A DNA stretch of 64,000 nucleotides, from positions 1-64,000 of the forward strand of contig CALEPX010000021.1 in assembly GCA_937911045.1 (NCBI GenBank). Reading direction: 5' to 3'. This document shows, piece after piece, positions 44,605-53,260 of this stretch (the first letter of the stretch is position 1; each line of letters opens with the position of its first letter). Both the position numbers and the translations under genes were made by a program. The stretch is from an uncultured Fretibacterium sp. Its GTDB lineage: Bacteria; Synergistota; Synergistia; Synergistales; Aminobacteriaceae. A model generated the notes under the pieces. It worked only from the letters and a program-made list of their open reading frames with translations, was not told the DNA's origin and ran no database searches.

Positions 44605-45822
44605 ATGGCAAAAGTTATTTCACGCGCAAAGTACGATAAATTTTTCAGCATTGCAGGGATCGCGTTATTGATTCTCGGGGTAATATTATATTTCTCTGGG
44701 ATACGCAAGATATTTGACCTGCCGATATTTTTGATTTTAATCGGAGCATGTGTTGCGGCAAAAGGCTTGATTTCGTCGAGCAAAAAAACTGCTGGGGAAG
44801 TCGTATTCTCCGGGAAAACTTTCGGGGAATTTTTGACGAATAATGCGATTTTGCTGGCGATGTTGGTATTAGTTGTCGTGATTTGTATTTTGCAGCCAAG
44901 ATTCATGCAGGTGAGAGTTGCGCTTGATATTTTGACGCAATCTTCGACGAAATTAATCATGGCGTTGGGAATTTGTTTCACGCTTTTGATAGCGGGAACG
45001 GATCTTTCGGCTGGTCGTATGGTCGGACTTGCAGCTGTTATTTCGGCTTCGATGATGCAGACGGCTACGTACGCGAACAGATTTTTCCCGGATTTGCCGC
45101 AGGTTGAAGTTTGGATTCCGATTTTGGCGGCTATAGCAGCGTGTATGATTTTCGGAGCATTGAATGGATTTCTTGTCGCGAAATATGACATGCACCCGTT
45201 TATTGCGACGCTGGCAGTTCAGGTCATAATTTACGGAACGTGTTCGCTTTATTTCGACATGCCCCCGAATAATTCGCAGCCTATCGGAGGAATTAGACCG
45301 GATTTCTCAGCGTTAGGTCAAATGCGATTATTATCAGGAATCTGGAAAGGCTTCCCGGGAATTTCGATTTTGATCCCGATTGCGCTCGTGATTTGCGTGA
45401 TAATCTGGTTCGTGTTGAACAAGACAGTTTTCGGCAAGAACGTTTACGCGATTGGAGGAAATCGTGAAGCAGCAGTTGTCGCAGGAATTAATGTTTTCAG
45501 GAATATAATGGGAATATTTATTCTTGCGTCATGCTTGTACGGAGTAGCGGGAGTTCTCGAAGCAGCAAGAACAGCTGGAGCTACGAATAATTACGGAAAC
45601 GGTTATGAACTTGATGCGATTGCGGCGTGTGTTGTCGGAGGAGTTTCGCTTAACGGAGGAATTGGAAAAGTTGGCGGAATCGTTATGGGCGTGTTAATCT
45701 TTACGATTATTCAGTACGGTTTGCAATTCATAAACGTTTCGCCGATGTGGCAGCAGGTTATCAAGGGCGTAATCATAGCCGTAGCAGTTGCGATTGACTT
45801 GACGAAATATCGCAGAAAGTAA
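44605..45822 (+). CDS. mglC: Sugar ABC transporter permease MglC
   Basis: 405 residues, BPD_transp_2 (RbsC/MglC) family permease with about ten membrane segments. Motifs: GTDLSAGRMVGLAAVI, GALNGFLVAKYDMHPFIATLA, the cytoplasmic coupling region YAIGGNREAAVVAGINV, and GYELDAIAACVVGGVSLNGG. I choose ATG 44605; AAAGGAG is 13 bases upstream, longer than ideal, and an in-frame TTG at 44581 overlaps that site. Last gene of the mgl operon, followed by a terminator. Confidence 0.93.
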   Translation: MAKVISRAKYDKFFSIAGIALLILGVILYFSGIRKIFDLPIFLILIGACVAAKGLISSSKKTAGEVVFSGKTFGEFLTNNAILLAMLVLVVVICILQPRFMQVRVALDILTQSSTKLIMALGICFTLLIAGTDLSAGRMVGLAAVISASMMQTATYANRFFPDLPQVEVWIPILAAIAACMIFGALNGFLVAKYDMHPFIATLAVQVIIYGTCSLYFDMPPNNSQPIGGIRPDFSALGQMRLLSGIWKGFPGISILIPIALVICVIIWFVLNKTVFGKNVYAIGGNREAAVVAGINVFRNIMGIFILASCLYGVAGVLEAARTAGATNNYGNGYELDAIAACVVGGVSLNGGIGKVGGIVMGVLIFTIIQYGLQFINVSPMWQQVIKGVIIAVAVAIDLTKYRRK

Positions 45823-45844
45823 TATATATTCACTCGCAAAAATT

Positions 45845-45895
45845 TCCCTCTGAATTTTGAGATTGCGTCATGATCTCGGACAGAGGGATTTTTTG
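45845..45895 (+). terminator. Terminator of the mgl operon
   Basis: TCCCTCTG pairs with CAGAGGGA; an inner GAGAT / ATCTC stem extends the hairpin; six T follow. Confidence 0.88.
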
Positions 45896-45946
45896 TTATC
45901 CGAGCCTAGCTTGTTATTTGCAATTTTACCAGACGAAATAATTATG

Positions 45947-45955
45947 TGTGATAAT
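45947..45955 (+). promoter_or_regulatory. Extended -10 promoter for glmM
   Basis: TGT-GATAAT, 34 bases before the first possible glmM start; no clear -35. Confidence 0.4.
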
Positions 45956-45989
45956 CTTGATATAGAGATTTATATTTATATTTCAAGAC

Positions 45990-47372
45990 GTGAAGGTGTT
46001 AGGAAAATTGGGAAATACACGAAAATATTTCGGAACCGACGGTGTGCGTGATTTGGCAAATTCTGGCAACATGACCGCGGAATTTGCGTTGAAACTTGGT
46101 CGTGCGTTTATGAGATTCAATCGCGGCAAAAAAATCGTGATTGGTCGAGATACGCGCTTGAGCGGCAAAATGCTTGAGTGTGCGTTGAGTGCTGGGATTT
46201 CGTCTGAAGGTGCGGAAGTTTGCTTAACCGGAATCATTCCGACGCCGGGCGTAAGTTGGGCGATAAAAAATCTCGGGGCTGATGCTGGGGCTGTAATCAG
46301 TGCGTCGCATAATCCTGCTGAATATAACGGCATAAAATTTCTTGGCGCGGACGGCTGCAAATTGTCGGATTCTGAAGAGCTTGAGATCGAGCATATTCTG
46401 GAAAATCCCGAGGACATGAAGCCAGATCATGAATCGATTATGCAAACTATTCAAACTGGAAATATTATTCCTGCGCCGGATTTGTCGGAAAAATACGCTG
46501 AACATATTGCGAAACTTGCAGAATCCGGATTAAGTGCGAAACTTGCCAGCAAAAATATCGCGTTCGATTGTGCGTTCGGAGCTGCGAGCGTGATTGTGCC
46601 GTCGGTGCTTATTAATTCTGGAATTTCCGGTCATGTTTTGTCGGCGAATTTCAACGGACTTGATATTAACGCCGGTGCCGGTGTTATGCACATGGAAAAT
46701 CTCACGGGCTTTGTCAAGAATAACAGGTTCGATTTGGGATTTGCGTTCGACGGTGACGCGGATCGGGTTTTGATTAGCGATTCGAAAGGCAGAATTATTG
46801 ACGGCGATATAATTCTCTGGGTGTTGGGACGCTGGCTGAAGCTGCAGAAAATTTCCGGATCGGACTCAGTTGTTGTGACGGTTATGAGCAATATGGCTCT
46901 TGAATCGCATTTGGCGCGCGAAAATATCGAGACGCTGCGTTGTCCGGTTGGTGACAGATACGTTCTTGAGGCGATGCGTGAGAAAAATTCTGCGTTGGGC
47001 GGCGAACAATCCGGGCACATAATCGCAATGCCATTCACGAGTACGGGCGACGGATTATGCACGGCGATGTTGTTTCTTAACGCGATAAATGACCTGAACG
47101 AAAATTCTGACACGCTGGTAGACAGATTCGGGCGTTATCCTCAGAAATTGACGAACCTGAGATTGCGGAAACCTCGCGAACTTGTAGACATGTCAAAAGT
47201 TGACGAAATTGTCGAAGATTACAAATCCAAGATCGCGAATTTAGACGGCAGAATCTTTGTGCGGACTTCCGGGACTGAACCGCTGCTGCGAATCTTAATC
47301 GAGGCGAGAGAAGCTGACGTTGTGGAAAATTTCTCGCTTGAACTGTCGAATATTCTCGAAAAATTCTGTTAG
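45990..47372 (+). CDS. glmM: Phosphoglucosamine mutase
   Basis: Converts glucosamine-6-phosphate to glucosamine-1-phosphate for UDP-GlcNAc, and so for peptidoglycan and LPS. N-terminal YFGTDGVRDLAN, active-site serine in ISASHNPAEYNG, metal-binding FDGDADR, sugar loop GGEQSGH and the phosphate-binding RTSGTEPLLR are all present. About 450-460 residues, normal. The start is uncertain between GTG 45990, GTG 45996 and TTG 46008; the family N-terminus fits the later ones. Single gene, convergent with clpX. Confidence 0.95.
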   Translation: MKVLGKLGNTRKYFGTDGVRDLANSGNMTAEFALKLGRAFMRFNRGKKIVIGRDTRLSGKMLECALSAGISSEGAEVCLTGIIPTPGVSWAIKNLGADAGAVISASHNPAEYNGIKFLGADGCKLSDSEELEIEHILENPEDMKPDHESIMQTIQTGNIIPAPDLSEKYAEHIAKLAESGLSAKLASKNIAFDCAFGAASVIVPSVLINSGISGHVLSANFNGLDINAGAGVMHMENLTGFVKNNRFDLGFAFDGDADRVLISDSKGRIIDGDIILWVLGRWLKLQKISGSDSVVVTVMSNMALESHLARENIETLRCPVGDRYVLEAMREKNSALGGEQSGHIIAMPFTSTGDGLCTAMLFLNAINDLNENSDTLVDRFGRYPQKLTNLRLRKPRELVDMSKVDEIVEDYKSKIANLDGRIFVRTSGTEPLLRILIEAREADVVENFSLELSNILEKFC

Positions 47373-47403
47373 GCAAAATCCCGGGCATGAGAAAACATGA
47401 AAA

Positions 47404-47463
47404 AATCTCCCGTTGTGAATCAAGTTGCGATTCGTTCGGGAGATTCTTTTTTTACTTGTTATG
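47404..47463. terminator. Bidirectional terminator between glmM and clpX
   Basis: AATCTCCCG pairs with CGGGAGATT, with further inner pairing of GAATC and GATTC. The plus strand continues CTTTTTTT, and the minus strand reads TTTTTTC after the stem. Confidence 0.88.
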
Positions 47464-47478
47464 TGCTTTTTATGTGCT

Positions 47479-48840
47479 TTATGCGTCAACGAGTAAGTCG
47501 CGAAAATCAACTTTCCCGTCAGCAAATTCAGATGTGATTCGCAATTTTCTGCCGGATTTTTCGGATTCTGGCATTGATGGCAAATCGTATAATACATCGA
47601 GCATTAAGCTTTCCATTATTGCACGCAAGCCTCTGGCACCAGTTTTCTTTTTGATGGCGAGTTCGGCGATTCTGTCGAGTGCATCAGCCGTAAATTCCAG
47701 TCCGACACCTTCCATTTCTAAGATCGTGCTATATTGTTTGACGAGGGCGTTCTTAGGTTCCTGCAAAATTCGTATGAACGCAGCTTTGTCAAGTTCTTCG
47801 AGAGCTACAAGCATTGGGATACGTCCGACTAATTCCGGAATCAATCCGAACGTAACGAGATCTTCGGGCTGAACTTTGCTGAGAATTTCGCGTTTACGTT
47901 CCTGATCAGTTAATTCGCCGCCAAAACCGATTGACTTGTTCAACTCACGACGCGCAACGATTGGTTCTAGTCCGTCAAAAGCTCCGCCGCAAATGAATAA
48001 TATATTCTCGGTGTTAATCTGGATAAATTCCTGATGAGGGTGTTTGCGTCCGCCTTTAGGAGGAATGTTTGAGATCGTGCCTTCGAGAATTTTCAGTAAT
48101 GCCTGCTGAACACCTTCGCCGGAAACATCGCGAGTTATGGAAACTGATTCGGATTTTCGCGCGATCTTGTCCATTTCGTCAATATAAATTATTCCGCGTT
48201 CTGCTGCCTTGAGATCAAAATCTGCTGCCTGAAGCAATCTCACCAGAATATTCTCGACATCTTCGCCAACGTAGCCAGCTTCGGTCAAAGTAGTCGCGTC
48301 TGCAATCGCAAAAGGCACGTTTAATTTCTTCGCGAGAGTTTGTGCGATTAGAGTTTTTCCTGAACCTGTCGGACCGAGTAATAACACGTTGCTTTTCTGA
48401 AGTTCGACATCATGATTTTTTTGCTCGAGATTATTTTTCACGCGCTGATAATGATTATACACGGCAACCGAGACAACTTTCTTCGCACGAGACTGTCCGA
48501 TTACGTACTGGTCGAGATAATCCGTTAGTTCTTTGGGTTTAATCGTCGTGAGAGCTTGCATCGAATCCGAATTTTTCATGCGTGTTTTGTGAGAATCATT
48601 CAGGGATTGCAGAAACAATTCATCGTCGCCGAAATCCGGAGAGTCCATCGGCATGTGCAAATCAGGAATGTACGGTGGCAAATCTTTCCCCGCAAGCATG
48701 ATATTACAAACCGCGACGCACTGATCGCAAATGTGAACTGAACCGCCGGGACCGTCGAATAATTCGTTGACTTCATCGCGTGATTTGCCGCAGAATGAAC
48801 AGCAATCGAGTTTATTATTATTTTTCTTTTTGCCGGGCAT
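47479..48840 (-). CDS. clpX: ATP-dependent protease ATP-binding subunit ClpX
   Basis: 453-residue AAA+ unfoldase for ClpP. N-terminal zinc domain C14-x2-C17 and C38-x2-C41, Walker A GPTGSGKT (156-163), Walker B with IYIDEMDKIARK, sensor regions and the IGFGGEL segment matching the IGF loop that docks on ClpP. The pore loop GYVGEDVEN is present. ATG 48840 lies two bases after the clpP stop, giving the common tig-clpP-clpX operon. Confidence 0.96.
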   Translation of the reverse strand: MPGKKKNNNKLDCCSFCGKSRDEVNELFDGPGGSVHICDQCVAVCNIMLAGKDLPPYIPDLHMPMDSPDFGDDELFLQSLNDSHKTRMKNSDSMQALTTIKPKELTDYLDQYVIGQSRAKKVVSVAVYNHYQRVKNNLEQKNHDVELQKSNVLLLGPTGSGKTLIAQTLAKKLNVPFAIADATTLTEAGYVGEDVENILVRLLQAADFDLKAAERGIIYIDEMDKIARKSESVSITRDVSGEGVQQALLKILEGTISNIPPKGGRKHPHQEFIQINTENILFICGGAFDGLEPIVARRELNKSIGFGGELTDQERKREILSKVQPEDLVTFGLIPELVGRIPMLVALEELDKAAFIRILQEPKNALVKQYSTILEMEGVGLEFTADALDRIAELAIKKKTGARGLRAIMESLMLDVLYDLPSMPESEKSGRKLRITSEFADGKVDFRDLLVDA

Positions 48841-48842
48841 CT

Positions 48843-49427
48843 CTATCTCGATTCTATTATCTTGTCAATCAAGCCGTATTTCAGAGCTTCGTCGGCTGTC
48901 ATGAAATTGTCACGGTCTGTGTCTTGCGCAATTTTCGCAATATCCTGACCGGTGTGTGACGCGAGGATCTTGTTGAGCAATTCGCGTGTTCTCAGAATAT
49001 TCTTCGCGTGAATTTCGATGTCGCTGGCCTGACCACGTGCGCCCCCTAGCGGCTGATGAATCATGATTTCGGAATTTGGCAGCGCAAAACGTTTATCCTT
49101 CGCACCGCCCGCAAGCAACACAGCTCCCATACTCGCAGCAAGTCCGACGCAAATTGTCGAAACGGGACTCTTGATATACTGCATTGTGTCGTAAATCGCA
49201 AGTCCGGCAGAAACACTTCCACCCGGGCTGTTAATATAGAGATTAATATCTTTCTCCGGGTCTTCGCTTTCGAGAAATAATAACTGGGCAACGATTGAAT
49301 TTGCGACATCATCGACAATTTCCGAACCGAGAAAAATTATCCGGTCTTTGAGCAATCGGCTGTAAATGTCATATGATCTTTCGCCGCGACCAGTTTGTTC
49401 GATTACGTATGGAATATAATAGGACAT
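48843..49427 (-). CDS. clpP: ATP-dependent Clp protease proteolytic subunit ClpP
   Basis: 194-residue serine protease of the S14 family, forming the double-heptamer chamber. Catalytic Ser in GLAASMGAVLLAGG, catalytic His in IMIHQPLGGARGQ, and Asp in AQDTDRDNFMTADEAL. N-terminus MSYYIPYVIEQTGRGERSYDIYSRL is the usual processed region. It lies 3 bases after tig. Confidence 0.96.
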   Translation of the reverse strand: MSYYIPYVIEQTGRGERSYDIYSRLLKDRIIFLGSEIVDDVANSIVAQLLFLESEDPEKDINLYINSPGGSVSAGLAIYDTMQYIKSPVSTICVGLAASMGAVLLAGGAKDKRFALPNSEIMIHQPLGGARGQASDIEIHAKNILRTRELLNKILASHTGQDIAKIAQDTDRDNFMTADEALKYGLIDKIIESR

Positions 49428-49430
49428 TTG

Positions 49431-50816
49431 CTAGTTTTCCTCGTGATTATGCTCGTGATCGTGATCTGGGACTGAGAGTTCGCTGACTTCTTTGATCTTC
49501 ATGTTCTTGACGAGAGTGTCCGCAACTTTTTCGTAACGCAACTCGTCCATCAGGCGATTCAACTGCTCTTTGTTCTTGTAATAGAAATTCGCGATTTCGG
49601 GTTCAGTCATTCTGAAACGTTTTGCGCGCTTCTTGAACTCTTCAGTTAAATCTTCGGATTCAACCTGGACATCATATTTTTTCGCAACTTCGTCCATTAC
49701 GAGAACATCTCTGACCGAACTTTCCGCACGAGTTCGCAGCAATTTCGCGTAACCTTCACGACCTTCTTTTGTGTTGAGACCGTAAGCTGTGTTCAGGTCA
49801 ACGTTTGATTGCTTAGCCCATTCCTGATCATCACGACGCATTGCCTGAATCTGCCGCAAAATCAATTTCTCTGGGATTTCGAGTTTTGCCTGTTCAGAGA
49901 CCATCGCGATTGCACGGTTGCGAATATCGTTCTCGTGTTGTTCGCTGAGTTCGTCGAATATATCATTGTGAAGTCTCGTTCTGAAAGCTTCGTCAGTTGT
50001 GATTGTGTCATCGTTGAAAAGCTTCTTGTAGAAATCCGCGTTTAATTCAGGTTTCACGTACTCAGAGACATTTTCGATTTTCATGATATATTTCAGTTTT
50101 TTGCCGGCGAGTTCCGTATCCGGGTGACCTTCTTCGACGTCAAAGACTGCTTCGACCGTGTCATTTTTGCCGTGACCGATCAACGCTGCACGAACTTGAG
50201 CGCGGACTGTATCGTCAGATAAGCTGATTTTCTCTTTCGTGGGGGCTTTGCGGATTTGTTTTTCGTCCTCAGCATCTGAGCCGTCGTCATTCAAAACCCG
50301 AATCGTCAACTCAACGTCAACCAGATCGCCGTCCTGAATCGCTCTTTCGACGGGTTGAACCTGTGAATTTTGGATCAGGATTCGATTTATTAATTTGTCA
50401 ACGTCTGAATCCGAAACACTTGTGATAACTTTTTCGATTTCGAGATTTTCGATTTCGGGTAATTCGATTTCTGGTCTGACTTCGAAAATTAATTCGCATT
50501 TCACGACCTGATCTTCTTTGATTTCTTCTGAGACGCGCAATTCCGGAGTTTCCAGAGGCTCAAGATCATAATCATCAATGATCTGACGCAGATTTTCCGG
50601 TACCAATTTTTCGAGAGTTTCGTTATATAGTGCTTCACGACCGAATCGCATTTCAAGCACATTACGCGGTGCATGACCTTTTCTGAATCCTGGGATATTC
50701 ACCTGCTTAGCTAATTCTCCGAGCGTCTTCTTGAGAGCTTTTGCAAATTCATCCGGATCAAATTCCAGTTTCAAAGTCACGATATTTTTTTCCTGCCCTA
50801 CCAGTTCTGTTCGCAT
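49431..50816 (-). CDS. tig: Trigger factor
   Basis: 461-residue ribosome-associated chaperone and prolyl isomerase. The ribosome-binding signature is present in the N-domain (GFRKGHAPRNVLEMRFG), then a diverged FKBP-like domain (about 150-245; GDLVDVELTIRV), then the long helical C-domain. It ends in a His/Glu-rich tail (DHDHEHNHEEN) that could bind metal. AAGGAG lies 9 bases before the ATG. First gene of tig-clpP-clpX. Confidence 0.94.
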   Translation of the reverse strand: MRTELVGQEKNIVTLKLEFDPDEFAKALKKTLGELAKQVNIPGFRKGHAPRNVLEMRFGREALYNETLEKLVPENLRQIIDDYDLEPLETPELRVSEEIKEDQVVKCELIFEVRPEIELPEIENLEIEKVITSVSDSDVDKLINRILIQNSQVQPVERAIQDGDLVDVELTIRVLNDDGSDAEDEKQIRKAPTKEKISLSDDTVRAQVRAALIGHGKNDTVEAVFDVEEGHPDTELAGKKLKYIMKIENVSEYVKPELNADFYKKLFNDDTITTDEAFRTRLHNDIFDELSEQHENDIRNRAIAMVSEQAKLEIPEKLILRQIQAMRRDDQEWAKQSNVDLNTAYGLNTKEGREGYAKLLRTRAESSVRDVLVMDEVAKKYDVQVESEDLTEEFKKRAKRFRMTEPEIANFYYKNKEQLNRLMDELRYEKVADTLVKNMKIKEVSELSVPDHDHEHNHEEN

Positions 50817-50845
50817 TTTTCAGGCTCCTTCATAAACACAAAATT

Positions 50846-50866
50846 GCCCCGAACCAACGTCAGGGC
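50846..50866 (-). terminator. Hairpin between recA and tig
   Basis: On the minus strand GCCCTGA pairs with TTCGGGGC (one G-U) and is followed by AATTTTG. It lies downstream of both recA and the tig -10 element, so it is either a weak recA terminator or a hairpin in the tig leader. Confidence 0.4.
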
Positions 50867-50880
50867 GAAAATTCAACAAG

Positions 50881-50889
50881 ATTTTATCA
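50881..50889 (-). promoter_or_regulatory. Extended -10 promoter for tig-clpP-clpX
   Basis: TGA-TAAAAT on the minus strand, 65 bases before the tig ATG and just after the recA stop; no clear -35. Confidence 0.45.
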
Positions 50890-50915
50890 CAAAACGCGCG
50901 AAAAAATCATAATTA

Positions 50916-52091
50916 TTAACGTTCATCATCTGAGATTTCGAGAATATCCTCGTCAAGCTCTGCGTCAACATTCTCATTGGGCGGCAGATTCTCGTTCGCG
51001 TTGTCATCGTCCAAATCTGAATCTAAATCCGAACCTGAATCCGAGTCCGAGTCAGAATCCGGAATGAAGCCCGTACTCTTGCTAACTTCAGCCATGATAT
51101 TCTTGATAATCTCGTCCTGAAGCGTCTTATTTTCTGACAAGAATTTCGCGACAGATTCTTTGCCTTGACCGAGAGTTTCACCCTTGTACGCCAGCCATGA
51201 GCCTTTCTTGTTAATCACGTTGTAATCAATAGCCATGTCCACAACAGCGAATCCCATCGGAATGCCCTGACCGTAAATCAGACTTGTGTGAGCAGTTCTG
51301 AACGGAGGAGCTAATTTGTTCTTCACGACTTTCAAGTATAATTCGTGACCGATTGTGACTTCGCCTTTGTCGAGTTTTTTTCCGCGCCTGACTTCGAGCC
51401 TGATTGACGAGTAGAATTTCAACGCACGTCCGCCCGTTGTAGTTTCTGATGGACCTGCAGGAGCGTATCCAGTCGAAATTAACGCACGCAACTGGTTAAT
51501 GAATATCACAATGCAATTTGTTTTCGCAATTATCGATGCCAAACGTCTCAACGCGTACGACATTAATCGCGCCTGCAAACCAAGCTGGCTTTCACCGATT
51601 CGCCCGTCGATTTCTGCTTGAGGTGTCAGAGCTGCGACCGAGTCCACAACGACAATATCAACCGCACCGCTTCGAACTAACGCATCCAAGACATATAACG
51701 CCTGTTCACCGCTATCCGGCTGCGACAAATATAGCGACTGAATATCGACACCCAAAATTTTCGCTAGTCTCGGGTCAAGAGCGTGTTCCGCGTCAATGAA
51801 CGCTGCAATTCCTCCGGCTTTCTGAGCTTCAGCAATCGCACATAACGCAATCGTAGTTTTTCCCGAACCTTCAGGCCCGAAAATCTCAACGATTCTGCCC
51901 TTGGGATAGCCGCCGATTCCTAACGCAACGTCCAAAGGCAAAATTCCGCTCGAAATTACGTCAACGTTCTTGTTCGCACTGTCGCCCAGACGCATAATCG
52001 CACCGTCGCCAAATTTGCTGCGAATTTCATCGATTGCAGCCTCAAGAATTGCCTCGCGAGTTTGAGTATTTTTCTTGACAGCTTTCGCCAT
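50916..52091 (-). CDS. recA: Recombinase RecA
   Basis: 391-residue strand-exchange ATPase. Walker A GPEGSGKTT (72-80), DIVVVDSVAALTP Walker B, loop L1/L2 with GESQLGLQARLMSYALRR and FINQLR, GGRALKFYSSIRLEVRR. The C-terminal 45 residues are an extreme Asp/Ser/Glu tail (DSDSDSDSGSDLDSDLDDD). Acidic tails are normal in RecA, but this Ser-Asp repeat is longer and more regular than usual. Ribosome-binding site AGGAGA upstream. I see no clear LexA box in the 90 bases before the gene. Confidence 0.97.
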   Translation of the reverse strand: MAKAVKKNTQTREAILEAAIDEIRSKFGDGAIMRLGDSANKNVDVISSGILPLDVALGIGGYPKGRIVEIFGPEGSGKTTIALCAIAEAQKAGGIAAFIDAEHALDPRLAKILGVDIQSLYLSQPDSGEQALYVLDALVRSGAVDIVVVDSVAALTPQAEIDGRIGESQLGLQARLMSYALRRLASIIAKTNCIVIFINQLRALISTGYAPAGPSETTTGGRALKFYSSIRLEVRRGKKLDKGEVTIGHELYLKVVKNKLAPPFRTAHTSLIYGQGIPMGFAVVDMAIDYNVINKKGSWLAYKGETLGQGKESVAKFLSENKTLQDEIIKNIMAEVSKSTGFIPDSDSDSDSGSDLDSDLDDDNANENLPPNENVDAELDEDILEISDDER

Positions 52092-52181
52092 TAATTAATC
52101 ATCTCCTGTTTCGTTTCGAAAATATTTTTTCACGCGCAATATTTTAGAGGAGTGTTGCGAAAATATATAGTCTTGATTTTT

Positions 52182-52670
52182 TCACGATTTTATGGCACGA
52201 AGCAATTCTGATAACGCAAACTCAACGGAACTTTCACGAATCTCGCGGCGATTACCCGAGAATAATTTTTTCACAGCGTAACTCGCAAATTTCCCACGAG
52301 ATGCAAAACCGAACCAGACTGTTCCGACCGGCTTCAAATCGCTGCCTCCGTCCGGGCCGGCAATTCCAGTAATCGAAACTGCAAAATCTGTGTCATAAAT
52401 CCTGAGCGAGCCTTCACACATCGCAAGCGCACATTCTTCACTAACAGCACCGAATTTTTCGAGAATCGCGCGACTTACCCCGAGAATATTTTCTTTCGCA
52501 GAGTTCGCGTACACAACAGCACTGCCGTTAAACACGTCCGAACTCCCCGGAATTTCAGTCAAAGCCGCCGCAACAAGTCCCCCAGTACATGATTCAGCGC
52601 AGGAAATTTTCTTAGAGATTGCTCTTGCTTCGTGAAGGATTTCTTCAGCAAGTAATAGTGTGTCAGTCAT
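52182..52670 (-). CDS. pncC: Nicotinamide-nucleotide amidase (CinA C-terminal domain)
   Basis: 162 residues, the stand-alone amidohydrolase half of CinA (PncC), which converts NMN to nicotinate mononucleotide in NAD recycling. CAESCTGGLVAAALTEIPGSS with the conserved Ser, VVYANSAKENILGV, and ITGIAGPDGGSDLKPVGTV are characteristic. The N-terminal MoCF-like domain of full CinA is absent. It sits between pgpA and recA, a common arrangement. It ends 11 bases from pgpA on the same strand. Confidence 0.92.
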   Translation of the reverse strand: MTDTLLLAEEILHEARAISKKISCAESCTGGLVAAALTEIPGSSDVFNGSAVVYANSAKENILGVSRAILEKFGAVSEECALAMCEGSLRIYDTDFAVSITGIAGPDGGSDLKPVGTVWFGFASRGKFASYAVKKLFSGNRREIRESSVEFALSELLRAIKS

Positions 52671-52681
52671 GATTCACGCTC

Positions 52682-53221
52682 CTAGAATTTCTGGATTAAT
52701 TCGAACAGCCAGCCTGCTCGGAAAAAATACGCGTTAATCGCCTGCAAGATTACGTTGCCAATAATTCCGCCGACAATGTCATCAAGCATAATTCCCCAGC
52801 CACCGTGAAATTTTTCCATGCGATTTATCGGAAACGGCTTCAGAATATCCAGCAACCTGAACAGAAAGAAGCCTCCGACGAGAAAATTTTTCGGCAGCAA
52901 ATATACCGTACACCACATTCCGGCAACTTCATCGATTACTGTGCATCTTGGATCTTTCACGCACCTGAGATTTTTCACGGAACAATTCGCCCTAACCGGA
53001 CAAGGCTCAGAACCATCAAGCAATTTCTCAGTCAGAGCCGTTGACCAAACACCGAGCAAACTCACGCCAATAATCGCCCATAACGGAATATCAATCACGA
53101 AACACACCAGCATCGCAACGAATGACCCCAAAGTCCCCGGCATACTCGAATGAAAGCCAAGTCCGAAAACCGTCGCAATATTCACGTATAAATTCCTGTT
53201 CAAAAACTTATTTTTATTCAA
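52682..53221 (-). CDS. pgpA: Phosphatidylglycerophosphatase A
   Basis: Membrane phosphatase that makes phosphatidylglycerol from its phosphate. Family features: GLGFHSSMPGTLGSFVA near the N-terminus, DEVAGMW as the catalytic acid motif, FLLFRLLDILKPFPI-like FFLFRLLDILKPFPI, and GGWGIMLDDIVGG. I choose TTG 53221, preceded by AGGCGG, giving 179 residues, close to the usual size, and placed behind a -10 element. An alternative GTG at 53260 overlaps the uvrC stop (GTGA) and would add 13 residues but has no ribosome-binding site. A Cys-containing loop (CPVRANCSVKNLRCVKDPRC) between the first helices is unusual. Confidence 0.88.
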   Translation of the reverse strand: MNKNKFLNRNLYVNIATVFGLGFHSSMPGTLGSFVAMLVCFVIDIPLWAIIGVSLLGVWSTALTEKLLDGSEPCPVRANCSVKNLRCVKDPRCTVIDEVAGMWCTVYLLPKNFLVGGFFLFRLLDILKPFPINRMEKFHGGWGIMLDDIVGGIIGNVILQAINAYFFRAGWLFELIQKF

Positions 53222-53251
53222 GAAAACACCGCCTAAAAATATTTTGCAAGA

Positions 53252-53260
53252 TTCTATCAC
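53252..53260 (-). promoter_or_regulatory. Possible extended -10 for pgpA
   Basis: TGA-TAGAAT on the minus strand overlaps the uvrC stop codon, 30 bases before TTG 53221. It is identical to the element upstream of gpmA. Confidence 0.35.

Noticed and set aside
52092..52181. LexA/SOS box upstream of recA
   Set aside because: I looked for a CGAAC-N4-GTTCG-like or CTGT-N8-ACAG-like palindrome and found none that was convincing.
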